Source of the DNA: Verrucomicrobiales bacterium
Lineage (GTDB): Bacteria > Verrucomicrobiota > Verrucomicrobiia > Verrucomicrobiales > DEV007
Direction: 5' to 3'
NCBI GenBank assembly: GCA_013911195.1
Contig: JACETS010000037.1
Location: 1 to 17,328 of the forward strand
Length of the DNA stretch: 17,328 nucleotides
A program made the position numbers and the translations under genes. Shown one piece after another: positions 1 to 5,472 of this stretch. Under the pieces are notes generated by a model. It searched no databases and was not told the origin of the DNA. It saw nothing but the letters and a program-made list of their open reading frames with translations. Every line of letters begins with the position of its first letter. The first letter of the stretch is position 1.

Positions 1-186
1 CATTTTGAGATGAGAGAATCTAATGTAACTGATCCTGGAAGAGGGTATTCTAAAAAGTCACTAAATCGAATGGATCCCACGTTAACAATCAAAAAATGGA
101 GAGGGGTGAATAATGATGTTTTGAATTTATCTCCAAGCGTTTTAGAAAGTGAAGAAAATATAGAAACCTTAGAATTTGATTTTTAA
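1..186 (+). CDS. C-terminal end of an unidentified protein (partial, 5' end outside window)
   Basis: The frame starting at base 1 is open until the TAA at 184-186, giving 61 residues. The product is hydrophilic with an acidic tail ending in LEFDF, and has no cysteine, no membrane segment and no motif I recognise. An in-frame ATG at position 10 could in principle start a 58-residue protein, but no ribosome binding site can be judged this close to the edge, so a truncated larger gene is more likely. The gene converges on the SRP RNA gene that follows on the other strand. No function is assigned. Confidence 0.5.
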   Translation, partial: HFEMRESNVTDPGRGYSKKSLNRMDPTLTIKKWRGVNNDVLNLSPSVLESEENIETLEFDF

Positions 187-187
187 A

Positions 188-289
188 GTGGTTGCCAGAG
201 AACTACGACACCATTGAACAAACTGCCGTTGCTGCCGTCAGGCCCTGGCGGATTCGTCAGTCAATAATTCATAGACCCTGGACAACCAA
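188..289 (-). ncRNA. ffs: Small bacterial signal recognition particle RNA (4.5S type)
   Basis: Read on the minus strand, this stretch folds as a single long hairpin with the SRP domain IV signature. The outer helix pairs GGTTG/CCAGGG (about 287-276) with CTCTGG/CAACC (200-190). Further pairs are ATTGA (265-261) with TCAAT (217-213), ACGAA (257-253) with TTTGT (222-218, one G-U), and CCG (251-249) with CGG (228-226). The apex reads CAGG (247-244), GCC, loop TGAC (240-237), GGC, then AGCA (233-230). The CAGG and AGCA elements sit exactly where the Ffh-binding symmetric and asymmetric loops lie in E. coli 4.5S RNA. The tetraloop is UGAC rather than GGAA, which fits the alternative URRC class. 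The RNA binds Ffh and FtsY for co-translational membrane targeting. Exact ends are inferred from the outer helix; there is no clear U-tract after the 3' end. Confidence 0.88.
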
Positions 290-293
290 GTGT

Positions 294-321
294 AGTTTAT
301 TCGATCAATGAATTGGGACAA
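294..321 (-). promoter_or_regulatory. Candidate promoter for the SRP RNA gene
   Basis: On the minus strand, TTGTCC (321-316) and TAAACT (299-294) are separated by 16 nt and lie about 7 nt before the predicted 5' end of the SRP RNA. Each box matches the sigma-70 consensus at four of six positions. The decamer TTGGTTGTCC covering the -35 box is repeated at 289-280, at the start of the RNA. Transcription could also arrive by read-through from the acyltransferase gene upstream. Confidence 0.4.
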
Positions 322-331
322 CCAATTTTTT
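311..331 (+). terminator. Possible weak intrinsic terminator (plus strand)
   Basis: AATTGG (311-316) and CCAATT (322-327) form a 6-bp stem with a GACAA loop, running into TTTTTT (326-331). It could stop plus-strand transcripts from the partial gene at the left edge. The stem is short, AT-rich and 125 nt past the stop codon, and the same bases overlap the predicted -35 box of the SRP RNA promoter, so this is tentative. Confidence 0.28.
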
Positions 332-345
332 CTTACTGATTAATA

Positions 346-1728
346 TTAAACTGTTTTTTCTGCCCCAATAGACTCAGCGATCTTTAAATAATAATCTGAA
401 CTCCCCTCAATGTGGTCATTTTGTATCAGATGATCGAGGAATTTGTTGCATTTATTTGAACTGCAGCCAGCAATATGAGGGATGCCGCATTGTTTGATTT
501 TTTTGGCATCTTTTTTTGATTTTTGAAATAGCACGGCAGCATCAAAAACTGAATTGGTTATTTTTTCTGATAAATCTTTATTCCAGCCGAGAAGGCCTTT
601 TTCAATTATTTGAAAATGATTTTCTTGTAAGTTCCACAGTGGAGAAAAATCACTATTACATAGGATTGTGATTTCCGCATCGGGTCTGCCTTCTGCTATC
701 TTTTTTATAGCACCCATTGATAATTTACATTTTTCCTCTGTGTTTGGAGCCAATAGGATTATTTTGAACTTTTTTAGAGTTTTACGATCAAATTCACTTG
801 GGATGCAGTAACTTCTCTTATGGTAATATGTTAAGAATTTTGTTTTAGGAACCTTCCATCTATCGTGAAGCCAGAACCAGTCCTCAGGAGAGGAGCGAAT
901 CATTTTCTCTACTTCTAGATTCATTCTTGCAGTTGTCTTTGATATTTTTTCACCTTTATCAACCTGCATTGGCTTGCTAACAGTAATTTTCCATTTAGCT
1001 GGTTTTAGAGTAGATACAAAATAAGGATACATAGTTGCACCTGTTTTTTTAGCCATTAAAGGGGCAAGGTTTGAAGTTGATGCCAGTTTGCCAAACAGTG
1101 GGCACCATATACCTTTGTATCCAGCATTTTGATCAACTAAGATACCAAGGCTTTCTCCTTCATTCAGATGTTTTATAGGGGCGTGAAATCCTTCCTTTCG
1201 ATCAAATGCCTTTAGGCCATTTTGTTCTCTTCTTTTAAGGACATGTTTATCTATAAGTTTGTTTGATAAAGCACGATATATAGCACCTAATTTAATTGAG
1301 GGTGAAACTGATTTGATTTGCGCGAGTAATTCCCAGGCTCCCATATGAGGTGTGAGATAAATTATAGGCGTTTTTGCAATTTCGCTTCTCTCTAGATATT
1401 CAGTACCTTCAAATTCGACATAGTCTTCTATTCGCTCGCTGCTAAGTGTCGTGATTTTAACGCTGCATAAAAAATTTGCACCAAGTCTTGAAAAGTGAAG
1501 TTTTGCTAGTTTTGCTAATTCACTTTCAGAGTGACTGTCTCCGTAAGCAAAGCGTAAATTTCTGATTGCAAGTGACCTGTATTTTTTGAGGAGGTAAAAT
1601 AATAATGTGCCAGATAAGCTGCCTATCCAATAGCATATTCTCATAGGAATAACGGATATGATGCCTTCGGCGAGTCGAAATAGGATATAAGAAATCCAAT
1701 CGACTATATTTACACTACGCGCACTCAT
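346..1728 (-). CDS. LpxL/HtrB-family lipid A acyltransferase fused to a partial GT9-like domain
   Basis: The first ~300 of 460 residues are a lysophospholipid acyltransferase of the LpxL/LpxM type, which moves acyl chains onto Kdo-lipid A at the inner membrane. Visible are a hydrophobic N-terminal segment (about 12-48), the catalytic HX4E motif HMGAWE (128-133), the VDQNAG block (198-203), the PLFGKLAST block (210-218) and the family's closing PEDWFWLHDRWK (281-292). Residues 320-455 are extra. They begin with a FKIILLAPN strand and include a PDAEITIL segment and a CGIPHIAG segment, which resemble the N-terminal half of heptosyltransferases (GT9). No second GT9 half is present, so this domain may not be catalytic. 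LpxL proteins are usually near 300 residues. The gene lies 38 bp downstream of secG on the same strand, with only a weak AAGG before the ATG. The acyltransferase call is firm; the GT9 relation is an inference. Confidence 0.85.
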   Translation of the reverse strand: MSARSVNIVDWISYILFRLAEGIISVIPMRICYWIGSLSGTLLFYLLKKYRSLAIRNLRFAYGDSHSESELAKLAKLHFSRLGANFLCSVKITTLSSERIEDYVEFEGTEYLERSEIAKTPIIYLTPHMGAWELLAQIKSVSPSIKLGAIYRALSNKLIDKHVLKRREQNGLKAFDRKEGFHAPIKHLNEGESLGILVDQNAGYKGIWCPLFGKLASTSNLAPLMAKKTGATMYPYFVSTLKPAKWKITVSKPMQVDKGEKISKTTARMNLEVEKMIRSSPEDWFWLHDRWKVPKTKFLTYYHKRSYCIPSEFDRKTLKKFKIILLAPNTEEKCKLSMGAIKKIAEGRPDAEITILCNSDFSPLWNLQENHFQIIEKGLLGWNKDLSEKITNSVFDAAVLFQKSKKDAKKIKQCGIPHIAGCSSNKCNKFLDHLIQNDHIEGSSDYYLKIAESIGAEKTV

Positions 1729-1766
1729 TGCCTTATGAGTGTGTGATCATAATCGATAAAATTCAA

Positions 1767-2255
1767 TTATGGAGATTCTTTCTCGGTCTCCTCGGTAGGT
1801 TCCGGAGTAGGTTCCGGAGTAGGTTCCGGAGTAGGTTCCGGAGTAGGTTCCGGAGTAGGTTCCGGAGTAGGTTCCGGAGTAGGTTCCGGAGTAGGTTCCG
1901 GAGTAGGTTCCGGAGTAGGTTCCGTATCAATTAGTGCCGGCTCAGTATTTGATGAAGCCGGTCCCATTGATTGTTGACCGCCCTCAATTTCAAGACCGGT
2001 ATTTCCATGTTCTTGCTTTTTGGCAACGAGTACTGACAAAATTAGAGTGATTACAAAAAACGTAATAGCCAAAATGACTGTTGCTTTTTGTAGTACATTA
2101 GTGGTTTGAGCGCCCCAGACTTGATCTGTTATGCCTCCTCCAAAAGCGGCGCCTAGGCCTTCTTGTTTAGGTCTTTGCATGAGTACAGCAAAGATCATTA
2201 GCAAACAAACGATTGCTAGAATTACAATAAGAAATACTATGAGCGCATTTAACAT
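1767..2255 (-). CDS. secG: Preprotein translocase subunit SecG with Pro/Glu/Thr repeat tail
   Basis: SecG is the small accessory membrane subunit of SecYEG and aids protein export. Residues 1-80 show the family pattern: a first membrane segment (3-26), LMQRPKQEGLGAAFGGG (25-41), and a second membrane segment (56-78). A linker to about 110 follows, then some ten copies of EPTP (112-152) and an acidic end (TEETEKESP). The total of 162 residues is well above the roughly 75-110 usual for SecG, and the excess is the tail. The repeat is encoded by perfect 12-bp units. The gene is divergent from cysH, with its own strong promoter immediately upstream, and is followed by the acyltransferase gene and the SRP RNA gene. 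No Shine-Dalgarno sequence is visible. Confidence 0.92.
   Translation of the reverse strand: MLNALIVFLIVILAIVCLLMIFAVLMQRPKQEGLGAAFGGGITDQVWGAQTTNVLQKATVILAITFFVITLILSVLVAKKQEHGNTGLEIEGGQQSMGPASSNTEPALIDTEPTPEPTPEPTPEPTPEPTPEPTPEPTPEPTPEPTPEPTPEPTEETEKESP
1796..1923. repeat. Perfect 12-bp tandem repeat array inside secG (about 10.5 copies)
   Basis: On the plus strand the unit ggttccggagta repeats without any mismatch from about 1798 to 1917, with a partial copy to 1923. On the minus strand it encodes EPTP in frame. The unit length is a multiple of three, so gain or loss of copies changes tail length without breaking secG. Perfect identity points to recent expansion or active slippage. Confidence 0.95.
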
Positions 2256-2264
2256 GGGGCGCCG

Positions 2265-2293
2265 AGTATAGTGCTAATACCATGAAATGTAAA
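2265..2293 (-). promoter_or_regulatory. secG promoter, giving a nearly leaderless mRNA
   Basis: On the minus strand, TTTACA (2293-2288) and TATACT (2270-2265) each match the sigma-70 consensus at five of six positions, with the ideal 17-nt spacer. The secG ATG begins only 9 nt after the -10 box, so transcription would start about 2-4 nt before the start codon. Confidence 0.65.
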
Positions 2294-2324
2294 GGAATTG
2301 AGGGTCAATAACCTAAATCTATAC

Positions 2325-2352
2325 TTTACCTATATAGAATAGGGGGTATAAT
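2325..2352 (+). promoter_or_regulatory. cysHDN operon promoter
   Basis: TTTACC (2325-2330), a 16-nt spacer and a consensus TATAAT (2347-2352) precede cysH. The predicted transcription start near 2359 leaves a leader of about 18 nt with no Shine-Dalgarno sequence. It is back to back with the secG promoter. I see no recognisable regulator site or riboswitch here. Confidence 0.6.
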
Positions 2353-2376
2353 TTCTATCCCTCCCATAACCATAAA

Positions 2377-3114
2377 ATGGCATTTAACCTAAAAACTAAG
2401 CATAATTTTAATGTTTCCGATGAAGCTGACCGCCTAGAGCATGTCAATCTTGATGAATTATTACGCTGGTGCTGGGATTATTTTGGCGATAAAGCGGCAA
2501 TAGGCACAAGTTTTCAAGGGTCAGGTCTCGTCATTATAGACCATGCCATTCGTAATGATTTTCGCTTTCCTATTTTTACAATAGATACTGGATTTTTATT
2601 CCCTGAAACTCTCGAGCTCAAAGAGAAATTGGAAAATTTTTGGGATTTAGAAATTCAAAGCGTAAACCCTGAGCAAACGGTTAAGGAGCAGGAGAAGACA
2701 ATGGGTCCGGAGCTATGGAAAACTAATCCGGACACATGCTGTCAGATGCGCAAAGTTCTGCCATTGCAATCAAAGCTAGCTTCATTAGACGTATGGATTA
2801 CTGGATTACGCAGGGGCCAGTCTGAAGAAAGAAAATCAACCAAGATTCTTGAGATGTATGAGTTTGATAAGTTACGTGAGAGCTATATTTTCAAATTAAA
2901 TCCCATGGTCAATTGGAGTAGAGAGAAAGTTTGGAATTATATTGAGGATAATAATATTCCTTATAACCCTTTACACAATCAGGGATACCGTTCAATTGGG
3001 TGCTGGCCGTGCACCAAGGCCGTCGACGGCGATCAAGATGAAAGAGCTGGTAGATGGGAAGGTTTTAATAAAACAGAATGTGGGATTCATACATTCCTTG
3101 GACAAGGTATATAA
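2377..3114 (+). CDS. cysH: Assimilatory adenylyl-sulfate (APS) reductase, 4Fe-4S type
   Basis: The 245-residue protein reduces activated sulfate to sulfite with thioredoxin or glutathione as electron donor. Visible are the nucleotide-binding TSFQGSG (44-50), the FTIDTGFLFPET block (67-78), CCQMRK (121-126), GLRRGQSEER (143-152), the SIGCWPC pair (206-212) and the catalytic ECGIH near the end (234-238). Paired CC and CxxC motifs are the mark of enzymes that bind a 4Fe-4S cluster and prefer APS; PAPS-specific E. coli CysH lacks them. The operon partner CysN has no APS kinase domain, which agrees. It is first in the cysHDN operon, 26 bp before cysD. Substrate preference is inferred from the cysteines and context. 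Confidence 0.93.
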   Translation: MAFNLKTKHNFNVSDEADRLEHVNLDELLRWCWDYFGDKAAIGTSFQGSGLVIIDHAIRNDFRFPIFTIDTGFLFPETLELKEKLENFWDLEIQSVNPEQTVKEQEKTMGPELWKTNPDTCCQMRKVLPLQSKLASLDVWITGLRRGQSEERKSTKILEMYEFDKLRESYIFKLNPMVNWSREKVWNYIEDNNIPYNPLHNQGYRSIGCWPCTKAVDGDQDERAGRWEGFNKTECGIHTFLGQGI

Positions 3115-3140
3115 CATAATTTTTGAAATAATAATTTTCA

Positions 3141-4046
3141 ATGTCTTCTTACCGTGTAAATCATATTCAGCAACTTGAGAGTGAAGCTATTTTTGTTCTC
3201 CGTGAAGTGGCCGCTCAATTTGACAATCCTGTGATGATGTTTTCAGGAGGAAAGGACTCAATCGTGATGGCTCATTTAGCATCAAAAGCATTTCACCCAG
3301 CCAAATTACCTTTTCCGTTACTTCATGTTGATACCGGCCACAATTTTATTGAGACAATTAATTATATTGACGAATTTGTTAAGAATATTGATGCGAGACT
3401 CATTGTAGCGAAAGTTCAAGATTCGATTGATCAGGGTAGGGTTATTGAAGAAAAGGGTCAGTTCGCAAGCCGTAATGCGCTACAGACTGTCACATTGCTC
3501 GATGCTCTTGAGGAAGGGAATTATGATGCTGCGCTTGGAGGTGGTCGAAGAGATGAGGAAAAAGCGAGAGCCAAAGAAAGATTCTTTAGCCACAGAGATA
3601 ACTTTGGTCAATGGGATCCAAAAAATCAGCGCCCGGAATTATGGAATATTTTTAACGGAAGAAAGGAACATGGTGAACACTTTAGAGTTTTTCCTTTATC
3701 CAATTGGACTGAAATGGATGTGTGGCAATACATTAAGTTAGAAGAAATTTTAATTCCAGATCTCTATTATTCTCACGAACGCGAGGTTTTTGAAAGATCT
3801 GGTTCATTGTTGGCCGTAACTGAATACACTCCTCTTCAAAAAGACGAGAACAGTACATTTAAAAAAGTTCGTTTTAGAACTATTGGAGATACCACCTGTA
3901 CCGGAGCGGTGGAGTCAAATGCGGATAGTATTGATAAAATTATTTCTGAAGTGGCAGCTGCTCATCAGACTGAGAGGGGGACTAGAGCTGATGATAGGCG
4001 AACGGAAACAGCTATGGAGGACAGAAAAAAAGAGGGTTATTTTTAA
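3141..4046 (+). CDS. cysD: Sulfate adenylyltransferase subunit 2 (CysD)
   Basis: CysD is the catalytic subunit of heterodimeric ATP sulfurylase, forming APS and pyrophosphate from ATP and sulfate. The 301-residue protein has the PP-loop SGGKDS (35-40), the LHVDTGHNF block (61-69), the GGRRDEEKARAKER block (134-147), an ELWNIFNGR block (166-174), and ends with the family's ADDRRTETAMEDRKKEGYF-type tail. Length is normal. It sits 26 bp after cysH and 19 bp before cysN. The start ATG is preceded by an AT-rich stretch without Shine-Dalgarno. Confidence 0.96.
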   Translation: MSSYRVNHIQQLESEAIFVLREVAAQFDNPVMMFSGGKDSIVMAHLASKAFHPAKLPFPLLHVDTGHNFIETINYIDEFVKNIDARLIVAKVQDSIDQGRVIEEKGQFASRNALQTVTLLDALEEGNYDAALGGGRRDEEKARAKERFFSHRDNFGQWDPKNQRPELWNIFNGRKEHGEHFRVFPLSNWTEMDVWQYIKLEEILIPDLYYSHEREVFERSGSLLAVTEYTPLQKDENSTFKKVRFRTIGDTTCTGAVESNADSIDKIISEVAAAHQTERGTRADDRRTETAMEDRKKEGYF

Positions 4047-4065
4047 AATTTAATCTAAATTTTTA

Positions 4066-5349
4066 ATGGAAAATAATTACAAAGAACAAAGTGACTATGC
4101 GGAAATGGATCTTCTACGATTCACTACTGCTGGCTCTGTGGATGATGGTAAATCAACACTAATTGGACGTTTACTTTATGATTCAAAGAATATTTTTGAA
4201 GATCAAATTCAAGCTGTTGAGGAATCTTCAAAGAAAAGAGGAGATGATCATATTAATCTTGCTCTTCTAACTGATGGTCTAAAGGCAGAGAGGGAGCAAG
4301 GAATTACAATTGATGTAGCGTATCGTTATTTTGCTACGCCCAAACGTAAATTCATCATCGCAGATACCCCTGGTCATATTCAGTATACTAGAAACATGGT
4401 CACTGGTGCATCGACTGCAAATTTAGCAATTATTCTTGTTGATGCGCGTAAAGGAATCGTTGAACAAACTTGTCGCCATGCTTTTATCGCAAATCTCCTC
4501 AGGATACAACATGTCATTGTCGCTATTAATAAAATGGATCTAGTCGATTACGATGAGGCCGTTTACGAGTCTATTATTGAAAGCTTTAAGTCTTTTTCCT
4601 CAAGATTAGGAAATTTTATTGATGTAACTTTTATTCCTATTAGCGCATTAAATGGTGACAATGTTGTGGATAGGTCAGATAAAATGAACTGGTACTCGGG
4701 ATCAACTTTGTTGTATCACCTCGAATCAGTTTATATTGGTTCTGATAGAAATCATGTGCAGGCAAGATTCCCTGTTCAGTGGGTAATCAGGCCACATTCA
4801 AACGAGCATCATGATTTTAGAGGTTATGCTGGTAGAGTGGCTGGAGGAGTATTTAAGCCTGGGGATGAAGTTCAAATATTACCATCAGGATTTACATCAG
4901 AAATTGAGTCGATTCATACAGCCGATGGTCCTATGGATGAGGTTTTTTCACCCCTATCCTGTTCCCTGCTTTTGAAAGAGGATATTGATATCAGTCGCGG
5001 AGATATGATAGTTAAAGTCAATAACCCTCCTCAAAGAGGTCAGGACATAGAGGCTATGCTATGTTGGTTTTCTGATAAGAAAATGATGATGAGGGGTAAA
5101 TATTCCCTTCGTCATACGACCAAAGAAGTCAAAGCCATCGTAAGTGATTTACAGTACAAAATTAATATTAACACATTGAGGAAAATTGAGGATGATAAGG
5201 AGTTTGGTATGAATGAAATTGGAAGAGTTTCGATTAGGACTTCTTCACCCATTTATTTTGATTCTTATGAGAATAATCGAACAACCGGGAGCTTTATTCT
5301 TGTCGATGATGTAACTAATGAAACGGTTGCAGCTGGAATGATATCCTGA
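4066..5349 (+). CDS. cysN: Sulfate adenylyltransferase subunit 1, GTPase (CysN)
   Basis: CysN is the elongation-factor-like GTPase that drives CysD by coupling GTP hydrolysis to APS formation. Over 427 residues it shows the P-loop GSVDDGKST (23-31), the switch region around EREQGITIDVAYRYF (75-89), DTPGH (100-104), NKMD (155-158) and an ISAL block near 192, followed by EF-Tu-like beta-barrel domains. It ends at the third barrel, so there is no fused CysC kinase. It is the last gene of the operon. The ATG is preceded by an AT-rich run without Shine-Dalgarno. The 108 bp that follow contain only a weak hairpin. Confidence 0.95.
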   Translation: MENNYKEQSDYAEMDLLRFTTAGSVDDGKSTLIGRLLYDSKNIFEDQIQAVEESSKKRGDDHINLALLTDGLKAEREQGITIDVAYRYFATPKRKFIIADTPGHIQYTRNMVTGASTANLAIILVDARKGIVEQTCRHAFIANLLRIQHVIVAINKMDLVDYDEAVYESIIESFKSFSSRLGNFIDVTFIPISALNGDNVVDRSDKMNWYSGSTLLYHLESVYIGSDRNHVQARFPVQWVIRPHSNEHHDFRGYAGRVAGGVFKPGDEVQILPSGFTSEIESIHTADGPMDEVFSPLSCSLLLKEDIDISRGDMIVKVNNPPQRGQDIEAMLCWFSDKKMMMRGKYSLRHTTKEVKAIVSDLQYKININTLRKIEDDKEFGMNEIGRVSIRTSSPIYFDSYENNRTTGSFILVDDVTNETVAAGMIS

Positions 5350-5472
5350 AAAGTCCCAAATATTCCCTAATTTTTCCTTAGATAATCAAATTTATCGGTA
5401 TTTTCCGAAATTTCATAACGCTAGTTACATTAGACGGGTTGCACTTGGGCTGATTAATTGCCATCATGGGAT

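Noticed and set aside
1796..1923. Repeat array considered as a CRISPR or iteron array
   Set aside because: The 12-bp units abut without spacers and lie in frame inside secG.
1728..1934. Plus-strand reading frame encoding an Arg-Ser-Arg-Phe repeat peptide
   Set aside because: It is the antisense reading of the secG 12-bp repeat; the minus-strand frame has the SecG domain and a promoter.
2942..3741. Plus-strand frames of 78 and 104 codons in cysH and cysD
   Set aside because: They overlap strongly recognised CysH and CysD coding sequence in another frame and have no family features.
5388..5413. Hairpin AAATTTaTCGG/CCGA-AATTT after cysN as a terminator
   Set aside because: Short, bulged stem with no following T-run; not strong enough to list.
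5458..5472. TTG start for the TPR-redoxin gene
   Set aside because: The ATG codons at 5473 or 5479 give a better export signal, and the extra MPSWD adds nothing recognisable.
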